Shown: one piece after another, positions 14,143 through 22,891 of the stretch
Layout: each line of letters opens with the position of its first letter
Numbering within the stretch: position 1 is the first letter of the stretch
NCBI RefSeq assembly: GCF_000725485.1
Contig: NZ_JOAG01000039.1
Location: 1-64,000 of the forward strand
Direction of reading: 5' to 3'
Source of the DNA: Nonomuraea candida
Lineage (GTDB): Bacteria; Actinomycetota; Actinomycetes; Streptosporangiales; Streptosporangiaceae
Length of the DNA stretch: 64,000 nucleotides
Translations under genes and position numbers: made by a program
The notes under the pieces: model-generated
The model's database searches: none
The model's input: the letters and a program-made list of their open reading frames with translations, nothing else
Told to the model about the DNA's origin: nothing

Positions 14143-15597
14143 ATGAGGGTGGGGACCAGGGGGTCCGCTGTCGTGCTCCTGGAGGCGGCGCCACACCGGG
14201 AGTCCAGTATCTGGACAAGGGCCTACTTACGGCTCCTGTTACTCGGCGACACGATGTGCGCGTTGCTCGCGTGCGTTTGTGTGCTCGGCATCCGGCTGTT
14301 CAACGGCGCTTACATCTCCGTCGCCGAGTACATCTTCGGGTTCGCGCTCGTGGCCGTCTGGCCGGCCGCGCTCGCGCTGGGCGGCGCCTACCGGCAGCGC
14401 GCCAACGGCGAGGGGCCGGAGGAGTTCAAGGCCGTCTTCAACGGCGGCGTCGGGCTGATGGCCGCGGTGGCCATCGGGGCCTACGCCACGCAGGCCGACA
14501 TCGCGCGCAGCTTCGTCATGGCGATGCTGCCGCTGGCCCTGCTGGCGACGCTCTACTACCGCTACCGGATGCGCAAGTACCTGCACCGGCGAAGGACGGT
14601 CGGCGACTACATGCGCCAGGTCGTCGCCGTCGGCCACCGGGACTCGATCCTCGACCTGGTCGTGCAGTTCCGCCGGCAGCCCTACCACGGCATGGAGGTC
14701 GTGGGGGCGTGCCTGCCGGCCGCCGACCACGACGTGGACCTCGACGGCATCCCGGTGCTGGGCTCGTTCGGCGACGTCGCGGACGTGGTCGTGCGGGCGC
14801 GCGCCGACGCGGTGGCCGTGCTGGCCTGCCCGGAGCTGGACGGGGCGGCGCTGCGCAGGATGGCCTGGAGCCTGGAGACGAGCGGCACCGACCTGTTCGT
14901 GGCCCCGGCGCTGCTCGACGTGGCGGGCCCGCGCATCAGCATCACGCCGGTGGCCGGGATGCCGCTGATGCACGTGGGGCATCCGGAGTTCAGGGGCGCC
15001 AGGCGCTTCGTCAAGACGGTCTTCGACCGGGTGGTCGCCGGCCTGGCCCTGCTGGTGCTGGCGCTGCCGCTGCTGGCGGTGGGGCTGCTGATCCGGCTCA
15101 CCAGCGAGGGGCCCGCGTTGTTCCGGCAGACCAGGGTGGGCAAGGACGGCACGGAGTTCCTCGTCTTCAAGTTCCGTACCATGGTGGTCGATGCCGAGCA
15201 GCGCAAGGGCGCTCTTCTCGAAGCCAACGAGTTCGACGGCGTGCTGTTCAAGATGCGGAACGATCCACGGATCACTCGCGTGGGGGCCTTCCTGCGCAAA
15301 TACTCCATCGACGAGCTGCCCCAGCTCCTCAACGTGGTGCGCGGGGAGATGTCGCTGGTCGGCCCGCGCCCGCCGCTGCTCGAAGAGGTCGCCGCCTACG
15401 GCGCCGACGTGCGCCGCCGCCTGGTCGTCAAGCCGGGCATGACCGGCCTCTGGCAGGTCAGCGGCCGTTCCGACCTGTCCTGGGAGGAGTCCGTCCGGCT
15501 CGACCTGCGTTACGTGGAGAACTGGTCGCTCATCCTCGACCTGCAGATCCTCTGGAAGACCTGGTCCGTCGTCACCCGTGGAGAAGGGGCTTACTAG
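14143..15597 (+). CDS. Undecaprenyl-phosphate sugar phosphotransferase (polyisoprenyl-P hexose-1-P transferase)
   Basis: This 484-residue initiating enzyme has four N-terminal membrane helices (about 28-135), then a cytosolic Rossmann-like CoA-binding-type domain (VVAVGHRDSILDLV...), a fifth membrane helix (VVAGLALLVLALPLLAVGLLIRL) and the catalytic bacterial sugar transferase domain. Signature blocks are GPALFRQTRVGKDGTEF, VFKFRTMVVDA, KYSIDELPQLLNVVRGEMSLVGPRPPL and PGMTGLWQVSGRSDLSWEE. The Asp-Glu of IDEL and the Arg-Pro-Arg core are intact. It transfers a sugar-1-phosphate from a nucleotide sugar to undecaprenyl phosphate, the first step of the repeat unit, at the inner face of the membrane. 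It is the first gene of the cluster; the rmlA-type gene starts 3 nt after its stop. Confidence 0.92.
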   Translation: MRVGTRGSAVVLLEAAPHRESSIWTRAYLRLLLLGDTMCALLACVCVLGIRLFNGAYISVAEYIFGFALVAVWPAALALGGAYRQRANGEGPEEFKAVFNGGVGLMAAVAIGAYATQADIARSFVMAMLPLALLATLYYRYRMRKYLHRRRTVGDYMRQVVAVGHRDSILDLVVQFRRQPYHGMEVVGACLPAADHDVDLDGIPVLGSFGDVADVVVRARADAVAVLACPELDGAALRRMAWSLETSGTDLFVAPALLDVAGPRISITPVAGMPLMHVGHPEFRGARRFVKTVFDRVVAGLALLVLALPLLAVGLLIRLTSEGPALFRQTRVGKDGTEFLVFKFRTMVVDAEQRKGALLEANEFDGVLFKMRNDPRITRVGAFLRKYSIDELPQLLNVVRGEMSLVGPRPPLLEEVAAYGADVRRRLVVKPGMTGLWQVSGRSDLSWEESVRLDLRYVENWSLILDLQILWKTWSVVTRGEGAY

Positions 15598-15599
15598 CA

Positions 15600-16667
15600 G
15601 TGAAAGCACTCGTGCTCGCCGGAGGGTCGGGCACACGGCTACGGCCCATCACCCACACCTCGGCCAAACAGCTCGTGCCGGTCGCCAACAAACCGGTGCT
15701 GTTCTACGGCCTGGAGGCCATCGCGGAGACCGGCATCACGGAGGTCGGCCTGGTCGTCGGCGACACCCACGCGGAGATCGAGGCCGCGGTCGGCGACGGC
15801 TCGGCGTTCGGGCTGCAGGTCACCTACCTGCGCCAGGAGGCGCCGCTCGGGCTGGCGCACGGCGTGCTGATCGCCCGCGAGTTCCTGGGCGAGGAGGACT
15901 TCGTGATGTACCTGGGCGACAACTTCATCGTCGGCGGCATCAGCGGGCTGGTCGACGGGTTCGCCGCCCGCCGCCCGGCCGCGCAGATCCTGCTCACCAA
16001 GGTCGGCGACCCCCGGCAGTTCGGGGTGGCCGAGCTCGACGCGCAGGGCCGGGTGGTCGGCCTGGAGGAGAAGCCGGAGCGGCCCAAGAGCGACCTGGCC
16101 CTGGTCGGCGTCTACCTGTTCAGCGCGGCCGTGCACGAGGCGGTCGCGGAGCTGAAGCCGTCGTGGCGGGGCGAGCTGGAGATCACCGACGCCATCCAGT
16201 GGCTGATCGAGGCGGGTCTCGACGTCGAGGCGTCGGTCATCACCGGCTACTGGAAGGACACCGGCAACGTCACCGACATGCTGGAGGTCAACCGGCTGGT
16301 GCTCGAATCGCTCGAACCGCGCGTGGACGGACTGGTCGACCCGGCCAGCGAGCTGGTCGGCCGGGTGGTGGTCGAGGCGGGGGCGGTGGTCGAGCGCTCC
16401 CGGCTGGTCGGCCCGGTGATCATCGGCGCCGGCACCCGCATCCGCGACAGCTACGTCGGCCCGTTCACCTCCGTCGGCGCGGACTGCGCCGTCACCGGCA
16501 GCGAGCTGGATTACTCCATCGTCCTGCCGGGCACCTCCATCGCCGGGGTGGGCAGGATCGAGTCCTCCCTCATCGGCCACCACGTCGAGGTGACCGCCTC
16601 AGTCACGACTCCCAAAGCCCACCGTCTCGTGCTGGGCGATCACAGCAAGGTGCAGATCGGTACATGA
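15600..16667 (+). CDS. rmlA: Glucose-1-phosphate thymidylyltransferase (long form)
   Basis: This 355-residue nucleotidyltransferase starts at GTG 15600 with KALVLAGGSGTRLRPITHTSAKQLVPVANKP, the nucleotide-binding loop, and has YLGDNFIVGG for the metal/sugar site. The extra C-terminal 110 residues form a left-handed beta-helix (VGRVVVEAGAVVERSRLVGPVIIGAGTRI), which marks the long StrD/RffH-like form. It makes dTDP-glucose from dTTP and glucose-1-P, the entry to dTDP-L-rhamnose and other deoxysugars. It is followed by rmlB with an ATGA overlap. Confidence 0.92.
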   Translation: MKALVLAGGSGTRLRPITHTSAKQLVPVANKPVLFYGLEAIAETGITEVGLVVGDTHAEIEAAVGDGSAFGLQVTYLRQEAPLGLAHGVLIAREFLGEEDFVMYLGDNFIVGGISGLVDGFAARRPAAQILLTKVGDPRQFGVAELDAQGRVVGLEEKPERPKSDLALVGVYLFSAAVHEAVAELKPSWRGELEITDAIQWLIEAGLDVEASVITGYWKDTGNVTDMLEVNRLVLESLEPRVDGLVDPASELVGRVVVEAGAVVERSRLVGPVIIGAGTRIRDSYVGPFTSVGADCAVTGSELDYSIVLPGTSIAGVGRIESSLIGHHVEVTASVTTPKAHRLVLGDHSKVQIGT

Positions 16668-17593
16668 AGCGAATATTGGTTACGGGCGGGGCCGGGTTCA
16701 TCGGGTCCCAGTTCGTCCGCGGGCTGCGCGACGCGGACGTGACGGTGCTCGACAAGCTCACCTACGCGGGCAACCTGGCCAACCTGGAGGGCGTGCCGCA
16801 CACGTTCGAGCGGGGGGACGTGTGCGACGCCGGCCTGCTGCGGCGCGTCGTCCCCGGCCACGACCTGGTGGTCAACTTCGCCGCCGAGTCGCACGTCGAC
16901 CGCTCGATCGAGGGCGCGGGGGAGTTCGTGCGCACCAACGTGCTCGGCACGCAGACGCTGCTGCAGGCGTGCCTGGACGCGGGCGTGCCCAAGGTCGTGC
17001 AGGTCTCCACCGACGAGGTCTACGGCTCGATCGAGACCGGCTCCTGGGACGAGTCCGCGCCGGTGCGGCCGCGCTCCCCGTACGCGGCGGCGAAGGCGGG
17101 CGGCGACCTGATCGCCCAGGCGTACGCCATCACCCACGGCCTGAACGTGTCCATCACCCGGTGCGGCAACAACTACGGGCCCCGGCAGTATCCGGAGAAG
17201 CTCATCCCGCTGTTCATCACCAACCTGCTGCGCGGCAGGAAGGTGCCGCTCTACGGCGACGGCGGCAACGTGCGCGACTGGATCCACGTCGAGGACCACT
17301 GCGCCGGCATCCGCCTGGTCGCGGAGGTGGGCGAGCCGGGCGAGGTCTACCACATCGCCGGCACGGCCGAGCTGACCAACAAGGAGCTGACCGGCCGGCT
17401 GCTCGAAGCCTGCGGCCGTGACTGGGACCTGGTGGAGCACGTCGCCGACCGCAAGGGGCACGACCGGCGCTACTCGCTCGACGACCGCAAGCTGCGCGCG
17501 CTCGGCTACCGGCCGCAGATCCCGTTCGAGCAGGGGCTGAAGGAGACCGTGCGGTGGTACCACGACAACCGCGACTGGTGGGCGCCGGCATGA
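16664..17593 (+). CDS. rmlB: dTDP-glucose 4,6-dehydratase
   Basis: This 309-residue extended SDR carries NAD motif TGGAGFIGSQFV at residues 7-18, VSTDEVYGS (the Thr/Asp/Glu catalytic triad typical of 4,6-dehydratases) and the YxxxK pair in SPYAAAKAG. Downstream are ITRCGNNYGPRQYPEKLIP and GNVRDWIHVEDHC, both hallmark RmlB segments. It oxidises C4, eliminates water at C5-C6 and re-reduces C6, giving dTDP-4-keto-6-deoxyglucose in the cytosol. It overlaps rmlA by 4 nt and rmlD by 4 nt. Confidence 0.94.
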   Translation: MKRILVTGGAGFIGSQFVRGLRDADVTVLDKLTYAGNLANLEGVPHTFERGDVCDAGLLRRVVPGHDLVVNFAAESHVDRSIEGAGEFVRTNVLGTQTLLQACLDAGVPKVVQVSTDEVYGSIETGSWDESAPVRPRSPYAAAKAGGDLIAQAYAITHGLNVSITRCGNNYGPRQYPEKLIPLFITNLLRGRKVPLYGDGGNVRDWIHVEDHCAGIRLVAEVGEPGEVYHIAGTAELTNKELTGRLLEACGRDWDLVEHVADRKGHDRRYSLDDRKLRALGYRPQIPFEQGLKETVRWYHDNRDWWAPA

Positions 17594-18477
17594 GGTGGAT
17601 GGTGACGGGAGCGGGCGGCATGCTCGGCCGCGACCTGACGCGCCTGCTGCGGGCCATGCCGGGGACGTGGGTGCGCGCGTTCACCCGGGCCGAGCTCGAC
17701 GTGTGCGACGCGGCGGCGGTGGCGGCCGCGGTGCGCGCGGCGCAGCCCGACGTGGTGGTCAACTGCGCGGCCTGGACCGACGTGGACGGCGCCGAGCAGG
17801 ACGAGGCGCGGGCCATGGCGGTCAACGGCACGGCGGTGGCCGGGCTGGCCCGGGCCGGCGCTCAGGTAGGGGCGCGGCTGTTACAGCTGTCCACGGACTA
17901 CGTCTTCGACGGCGCGGCGCGCACGCCGTACGCGGAGGACGCCCCGACGCGCCCGCTCAACGCCTACGGCAGGGCCAAGCTGGCGGGCGAGCGCGCGGCC
18001 CTCGACCACGGCCACTACGTGGTGCGCACGGAGTGGCTCTACGGCGCGCACGGGCGCAGCTTCGCCAGGACGATGGCCACGCTGGCGGCCGAGGACAAGC
18101 CGGTGCAGGTGGTGGACGACCAGTTCGGCCAGCCCACCTGGACCGTGGACCTGGCCGAGCGGCTGATCCTGCTGGGCGTGGGCCAGGCGCCGCCCGGCGT
18201 CTACCACGCCACGAACACGGGCCTGACGAGCTGGTACGGCTACGCCAGGCGGATCTTCGCGCTGGTCGGCGCCGATCCCGGCCTGGTCGAGCCGGTCGGC
18301 ACGGCGGCCTTCCCCAGGCACGCCCTCCGTCCCGCCTACAGCGTGCTGGGCCACGACGCCTGGCGGCCGCTGCCGCCGATGCGCGACTGGAGCGCGGCGC
18401 TATCCGCCGCGTGGCCCCACCTGCTGGCCGGCTGGGGAGGCGTAGTGGGCCAGGCAGTCGGCGTAGGAAGGCAGTAG
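17590..18477 (+). CDS. rmlD: dTDP-4-dehydrorhamnose reductase
   Basis: This 295-residue SDR begins MRWMVTGAGGMLGRDLTRLL. It contains NCAAWTDVDGAEQDEARAMAVNG and LQLSTDYVFDGAARTPYAEDAP, then YGRAKLAGE with the catalytic Tyr/Lys, the RmlD pattern. It reduces dTDP-4-keto-L-rhamnose to dTDP-L-rhamnose with NAD(P)H. The C-terminal 26 codons overlap the end of the convergent rmlC gene by 78 bp, a tight arrangement that probably limits independent expression. Confidence 0.93.
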   Translation: MRWMVTGAGGMLGRDLTRLLRAMPGTWVRAFTRAELDVCDAAAVAAAVRAAQPDVVVNCAAWTDVDGAEQDEARAMAVNGTAVAGLARAGAQVGARLLQLSTDYVFDGAARTPYAEDAPTRPLNAYGRAKLAGERAALDHGHYVVRTEWLYGAHGRSFARTMATLAAEDKPVQVVDDQFGQPTWTVDLAERLILLGVGQAPPGVYHATNTGLTSWYGYARRIFALVGADPGLVEPVGTAAFPRHALRPAYSVLGHDAWRPLPPMRDWSAALSAAWPHLLAGWGGVVGQAVGVGRQ

Positions 18478-19017
18478 ACCTTGTTCGGCTGCTTGCGCCA
18501 GGGTGGGCGCCGCCGCGTCCTTCGCGGACAGCACGGGCTCGACGCCGGCCGGCCACGCGATGCCCAGGGCCGGGTCGAGCGGGTTGACGCCGTGCTCGCG
18601 CAGCGGCGCGTACGGGGTGGAGCACAGGTACATCACCGTGGCCGACTCGCTCAGCGCGAAGAAGGCGTGGCCCAGGCCCTCGGCGAGGTAGACCGCGCGC
18701 CGCTCGCGGTCGTCGAGCTCGACGCTCACCCAGCGGCCGAAGGTGGGCGAGCCGGTGCGCACGTCCACGACGACGTCGAGCACGCTGCCGGACACGCACG
18801 TCACGTACTTGGCCTGGCCGGGCGGCACGTCGCTGAAGTGCACGCCGCGCAGCGTGCCCCGGACCGAGATCGAGCAGTTGGCCTGCGCCACCTCCATGGG
18901 GCGGTCGAGCTCGTCCTTTCTGAACCATTCGAGGAAGGCCCCGCGGCGATCCCCGTGGATCCGCGGGCTGAACAGCCAGGCACCGGCTAAATCAAGGGGT
19001 TCCATGGGGCGGATCAT
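18400..19017 (-). CDS. rmlC: dTDP-4-dehydrorhamnose 3,5-epimerase
   Basis: This cupin enzyme of about 205 residues carries FSPRIHGDRRGAFLEWFRKDEL, RGTLRGVHFSDVPPGQAKYVTC (catalytic His in GVHF) and YLAEGLGHAFFAL, the RmlC layout with the His-Asp dyad and Tyr. It epimerises C3 and C5 of the 4-keto sugar before RmlD acts. It is on the opposite strand from rmlABD, with overlapping 3' ends, which is unusual. The start may be ATG 19017 (MIRPMEPL) or ATG 19005. A second, more diverged RmlC-like gene lies at 32581-33126. The promoter gap to the methyltransferase contains GTAAC at 19086. Confidence 0.9.
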   Translation of the reverse strand: MIRPMEPLDLAGAWLFSPRIHGDRRGAFLEWFRKDELDRPMEVAQANCSISVRGTLRGVHFSDVPPGQAKYVTCVSGSVLDVVVDVRTGSPTFGRWVSVELDDRERRAVYLAEGLGHAFFALSESATVMYLCSTPYAPLREHGVNPLDPALGIAWPAGVEPVLSAKDAAAPTLAQAAEQGLLPSYADCLAHYASPAGQQVGPRGG

Positions 19018-19113
19018 GACATAGCGCCTTCGCCCCCACCAGAGCCCGAAACATTCGCAATTTGTGGGAGACACCATGACTTGTCGTAACCAGCGTGATC
19101 GAGGTGGGCGCGG

Positions 19114-20334
19114 GTGAAGGGCTGCCGGTTATGCGGCTCCAGCCGGTTGGCCGGCGTCGTCGACCTCGGCGCGACGCCGCCGTGCGAGCTGTTCCTCACC
19201 CGTGAGCAGCTCGACGAGCCCGAGCTCACCTACCCCCTGCACCTGCGGGTCTGCACGAGCTGCTGGCTCGCCCAGATCCCGCCGCTGATCCGGCCCGAGG
19301 ACACCTTCACCGAGTACGCCTACTTCTCGTCGTACTCCAGCTCCTGGGTCGAGCACGCGCGGCGCTTCGCCGAGTCGGCGCTCGACCGCCTGAACCCCGG
19401 CTTCGTGGTCGAGGTGGCCAGCAACGACGGCTACCTGCTCCAGCACGTCGTCGCGCGGGGCGTGCGCTGCCTGGGCGTCGAGCCGTCCGCGAACGTGGGC
19501 CGGGCCGCCAGGGAGCGGGGCGTGCCCACCCAGACCGCGTTCCTCGGCCCGGAGACCGGGGCGGCGATCAGGGCCGAGCACGGGCCCGCCGACCTGGTCG
19601 TGGCCAACAACGTCTACGCGCACATCCCCGACATCGTGGGCTTCACCCGGGGGCTGCGCGCGCTCGTCGCCGACGACGGCTGGGTCTCCATCGAGGTGCA
19701 GCACCTGCTCACGCTCATGGAGCTGAACCAGTACGACACGATCTACCACGAGCACTTCCAGTACTACACGGTCGCCTCCGCCCAGCGGGCCCTGGCCTCG
19801 GGCGGGCTGGTGCTGGCCGACGTCGAGCTGCTGAGCACGCACGGCGGCTCCATCCGCCTGTGGGCCAGGCCGGCGGAGAGCGGGGCCACGCCGAGCCGGC
19901 GGGTGGCCGACGTGCTCGACCGGGAGAAGGGCGCGGGGCTGGAGGAGCTGGGCGGCTACGCCGAGTTCGCCGAGCGGGTCGGCAAGGTCCGCCGCGACCT
20001 GCTGCGCTTCCTCATCGACGCGGCCGACGCGGGCAAGACGGTGGTCGGCTACGGGGCGCCGGGCAAGGGCAACACGCTGCTCAACCACTGCGGCATCCGC
20101 TCCGACCTGCTCGCCTACACGGTGGACCGCAACCCGTACAAGCACGGCAGGTTCACCCCGGGGACCCGCATCCCCATCCTGGCGCCGGAGAAGATCGCCG
20201 CGGACCGGCCCGACTACGTGCTGGTCCTGCCCTGGAACCTGCGCGCCGAGCTGCTCGACCAGCTCTCCTACGTCCGTGAGTGGGGCGGGCGGCTGGTGTT
20301 CCCCATCCCGTCCCTGGAGGTCGCGCAGCCATGA
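19114..20334 (+). CDS. SAM-dependent sugar C-methyltransferase-like protein
   Basis: This 406-residue protein has the three-part layout of TylCIII/NovU-type nucleotide-sugar C-methyltransferases. The N-terminal zinc site has CRLCG and RVCTSCWLAQIP cysteines (4, 7, 47, 50). A Rossmann SAM-binding domain holds VVEVASNDGYLLQHVVARG, VEPSANVG and VVANNVYAHI. The C-terminal domain has VVGYGAPGKGNTLLNHCGI and VLVLPWNL. It probably methylates a carbon of an NDP-keto sugar. It starts at GTG 19114 and overlaps the next gene by ATGA. The surrounding nucleotidyltransferase, PIG-L, SDR and DUF4910 genes suggest a modified sugar is made here; which one is unclear. Confidence 0.85.
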   Translation: MKGCRLCGSSRLAGVVDLGATPPCELFLTREQLDEPELTYPLHLRVCTSCWLAQIPPLIRPEDTFTEYAYFSSYSSSWVEHARRFAESALDRLNPGFVVEVASNDGYLLQHVVARGVRCLGVEPSANVGRAARERGVPTQTAFLGPETGAAIRAEHGPADLVVANNVYAHIPDIVGFTRGLRALVADDGWVSIEVQHLLTLMELNQYDTIYHEHFQYYTVASAQRALASGGLVLADVELLSTHGGSIRLWARPAESGATPSRRVADVLDREKGAGLEELGGYAEFAERVGKVRRDLLRFLIDAADAGKTVVGYGAPGKGNTLLNHCGIRSDLLAYTVDRNPYKHGRFTPGTRIPILAPEKIAADRPDYVLVLPWNLRAELLDQLSYVREWGGRLVFPIPSLEVAQP

Positions 20335-21104
20335 AAGTCGTGCTCTTCTGCGGCGGTTACGGCACCCGGATGCGCAGCGGGCTGCCCGGCGACGTGCCCA
20401 AGCCGATGCAACTCGTCGGCCCCCGCCCGCTCATCTGGCATGTGATGCGCTACTACGCCCACTTCGGCCACAAGGACTTCGTGCTCTGCCTCGGGTACGG
20501 CGCCCAACACATCACCGAGTTCTTCCTCACCTACAAGGAGACCGCCTCCAACGACTTCGTGCTGCGCAAGGGCGAGGTCGAGATGCTCTCGCAGGACACC
20601 TCCGACTGGTCGATCTCCTTCGTGCAGACCGGGATCCAGTCGCCGATCGGCGAGCGGCTGCGCCGGGTGCGGCCGTACCTGGAGGGTGAGGAGATCTTCC
20701 TGGCCAACTACGCGGACGTGCTCACCGACGCGCCGCTGCCGGAGATCATCGCCCGGTTCGAGGGGACGGACGCGGGGGCGTCCATGATGGTGGTGCCGCC
20801 GCCCGGCACGTTCCACTGCATCGACGTCGGCGACGACGGGCTGGCGCGGGCCATCAGCCCGGTCAGCGAGATGCCGCTGTGGGTCAACGGCGGCTACTTC
20901 GTGCTGCGCCAGGAGGTCTTCGACCACCTTCCGGAGAACGGGGACCTGGTCGGCGACGCCTGCGTGGAGCTGGCCAAGCGCGGCCGGCTGCTGACCTACC
21001 GGCACCGCGGCTACTGGCGGCCCACCGACACCGTCAACCAGCGCATCGAGCTGGACGACGCGTACTCGCGCGGCGACCGGCCGTGGGCGCTGTGGGAGTC
21101 ATGA
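20331..21104 (+). CDS. Glucose-1-phosphate cytidylyltransferase-like nucleotidyltransferase
   Basis: A 257-residue NTP-transferase of the RfbF type, starting MKVVLFCGGYGTRMRSGLPGDVPKPMQLVGPRPLIWHVM. The loop GGYGTRM replaces the more usual GGLGTRL. Later blocks are HKDFVLCLGYGAQHITEFF, GIQSPIGERL, VNGGYFVLRQEVFDHL and RGYWRPTDTVNQR, all RfbF-like. It would join a nucleoside triphosphate and a sugar-1-phosphate, probably CTP and glucose-1-P, releasing pyrophosphate. No dedicated CDP-glucose 4,6-dehydratase is obvious beside it, so the sugar may be handled by the SDR at 21761. The gene shares ATGA overlaps at both ends. Confidence 0.82.
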   Translation: MKVVLFCGGYGTRMRSGLPGDVPKPMQLVGPRPLIWHVMRYYAHFGHKDFVLCLGYGAQHITEFFLTYKETASNDFVLRKGEVEMLSQDTSDWSISFVQTGIQSPIGERLRRVRPYLEGEEIFLANYADVLTDAPLPEIIARFEGTDAGASMMVVPPPGTFHCIDVGDDGLARAISPVSEMPLWVNGGYFVLRQEVFDHLPENGDLVGDACVELAKRGRLLTYRHRGYWRPTDTVNQRIELDDAYSRGDRPWALWES

Positions 21105-21754
21105 TCGGCCTGCGCCCGGACGGCCCGGGCTCCGTCGTCGCGCTCGGCGCGCACTGCGACGACCTCGCCATCGGCGCGGGCGGCACGCTGCTCACGCTCT
21201 GCTCCGGCCGGCCCGGGCTGCGGATCGACGCGCTGGTCCTGTCCGGCGGCGGGACGGAGCGCGAGGAGGAGGAGCGGGCCGCGCTGGCCGCCTTCTGCCC
21301 GGGGGCCGACCTGCGCGTCACCGTGCTCAAGCTGCCCGACGGCCGCCTGCCCGCGCACTGGCAGGAGGCCAAGGAGGCGCTGGAGGAGCTGCGCGCCGCG
21401 ACCGAGCCCGGCCTGATCCTCGCCCCGCACCGGGGCGACGCCCACCAGGACCACCGGGGCCTGGCCGAGCTGGTCCCCACGGCCTTCCGCGACCACCTGA
21501 CGCTCGGCTACGAGATCGTCAAATGGGACGGCGACCTCGGCCGCCCCTCCGTCTACCAGCCGCTGCGCCCCGAGGTGGCGCAGGAGAAGGTCGCGCTGCT
21601 CCAGCGGCACTACCCCTCGCAGCGGCACCGCCCCTGGTACGACCGGGAGGCGTTCCTCGGCCTGGCCCGCATCCGCGGCATCGAGTGCGGCGCGACGTAC
21701 GCCGAGGCCTTCCACAGCGCCAAACTCGTCCTCGACCTCTCAGCAGGAGGCTAG
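21101..21754 (+). CDS. PIG-L/LmbE-family deacetylase (cytosolic)
   Basis: This 217-residue protein without a signal peptide has the zinc motif GAHCDDLAIGAGGTLL, where AHCDD replaces the usual AHPDD, and a second ligand motif HRGDAHQDHRGLAEL. Such enzymes remove N-acetyl groups from amino sugars bound to nucleotides, lipids or thiols. Here, inside a nucleotide-sugar block, an NDP-N-acetylamino sugar or a lipid-linked intermediate is the likely substrate. The start is ATG 21101 with an ATGA overlap to the nucleotidyltransferase. Spacing to the SDR gene is 6 nt, so it is in the same operon. Confidence 0.85.
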   Translation: MIGLRPDGPGSVVALGAHCDDLAIGAGGTLLTLCSGRPGLRIDALVLSGGGTEREEEERAALAAFCPGADLRVTVLKLPDGRLPAHWQEAKEALEELRAATEPGLILAPHRGDAHQDHRGLAELVPTAFRDHLTLGYEIVKWDGDLGRPSVYQPLRPEVAQEKVALLQRHYPSQRHRPWYDREAFLGLARIRGIECGATYAEAFHSAKLVLDLSAGG

Positions 21755-21760
21755 CCCGAC

Positions 21761-22891
21761 ATGCGTGTACTCCTGACCGGGCACCAGGGTTACCTGGGCA
21801 CCGTCATGGCCCCCGTCCTGGCCGCGGCCGGGCACGAGGTGACCGGCCTCGACTCGGGCCTGTTCGCCGACTGCGTGCTCGGGCCGGCGCCGGCCGACCC
21901 TCCCGGGCCGGCCGCCGACCTGCGCGACGTGCCGGCCGAGGCGCTGGCCGGCTTCGACGCCGTGATCCACCTCGCCGCGCTGTCGAACGACCCGCTGGGC
22001 TCGCTGGCGCCCGAGCTGACCTACGACATCAACTACCACGCCTCCGTGCGGCTGGCCCGGCTGGCCCGCGACGCGGGGGTGCGGCGCTTCCTGTACGCCT
22101 CCACCTGCTCGGTCTACGGCGCCTCCGGCGGGGACGGGCTGGTGACGGAGGACGCGCCGCTGCGCCCGCTGACGCCGTACGCCGAGTCGAAGGTGCGCGT
22201 CGAGGACGACCTGCTCGGCCTGGCCGACGCCGACTTCACCCCCGTGTTCCTGCGCAACGCCACGGCCTTCGGCTTCTCGCCCCGGCTGCGCGCGGACATC
22301 GTGCTCAACAACCTGGTGGCGCACGCCCACCTGTCCGGCCAGGTCAAGGTGCTGTCGGACGGCACGCCGTGGCGGCCGCTGGTGCACGCGCTGGACATCG
22401 CCGAGGCGTTCGCCGCCGCGCTGACCGCCCCCAGGGAGGCCGTGCACGCGCGGGCGTTCAACGTGGGCAGCGAGCAGAACAACGTCACCGTGGCCGAGAT
22501 CGCCGCCACCGTGGTCGAGGCCGTGCCCGGCGCGACGCTGCTCATCACGGGGGAGACCGGCGCGGACCCGCGCTCCTACCGGGTCGACTTCTCGCGCATC
22601 CGGCAGGCGCTGCCCGGCTGCGAGGCGCGCAGGACGGTGAAGGAGGGGGCGGTCGAGCTGATCGACGCCTACCGCCGGCACGGGCTCACCGCGCCCGCGT
22701 TCGAGCGGCGCTTCACCCGGCTCGCCCGCCTGGCCGACCGGCGGGCGGCCGGCACGGTGAACGAGGAGCTGCGCCCCACCCCGGGCGGCCCGGCCGGCGA
22801 GGAGCCGCGCCCTAGCCAGGACGGCCCGGCCGGTGAGGAGCCGCGCCTCAGCCCGGGCGGCCCGGCCGGGGAGGGGCCGCGCCCGTCATGA
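21761..22891 (+). CDS. NAD(P)-dependent epimerase/dehydratase (extended SDR) with repeat tail
   Basis: A 376-residue SDR starting MRVLLTGHQGYLGTVMAPVLAAAGH. The dinucleotide loop is GHQGYLG. The active site is FLYASTCSVYG with YAESK for the Tyr/Lys pair. RNATAFGFSPRLRADIVLNNLVAHAH and WRPLVHALDIAEAF belong to the NDP-sugar epimerase/dehydratase branch. It probably interconverts or dehydrates the NDP-sugar formed by the neighbouring nucleotidyltransferase. The last 43 residues are an unusual 12-residue tandem repeat (see 22763-22891). Its stop overlaps the DUF4910 start by 4 nt (ATGA). Confidence 0.85.
   Translation: MRVLLTGHQGYLGTVMAPVLAAAGHEVTGLDSGLFADCVLGPAPADPPGPAADLRDVPAEALAGFDAVIHLAALSNDPLGSLAPELTYDINYHASVRLARLARDAGVRRFLYASTCSVYGASGGDGLVTEDAPLRPLTPYAESKVRVEDDLLGLADADFTPVFLRNATAFGFSPRLRADIVLNNLVAHAHLSGQVKVLSDGTPWRPLVHALDIAEAFAAALTAPREAVHARAFNVGSEQNNVTVAEIAATVVEAVPGATLLITGETGADPRSYRVDFSRIRQALPGCEARRTVKEGAVELIDAYRRHGLTAPAFERRFTRLARLADRRAAGTVNEELRPTPGGPAGEEPRPSQDGPAGEEPRLSPGGPAGEGPRPS
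22763..22891 (+). repeat. Coding tandem repeat, 36-nt unit, 3.6 copies
   Basis: Units at 22763-22798, 22799-22834, 22835-22870 and a partial copy to 22891 encode EELRPTPGGPAG, EEPRPSQDGPAG, EEPRLSPGGPAG and EGPRPS. They form a disordered acidic, Pro/Gly-rich tail after the last helix of the SDR. Copies differ by a few bases, so the array is not brand new. Confidence 0.9.
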
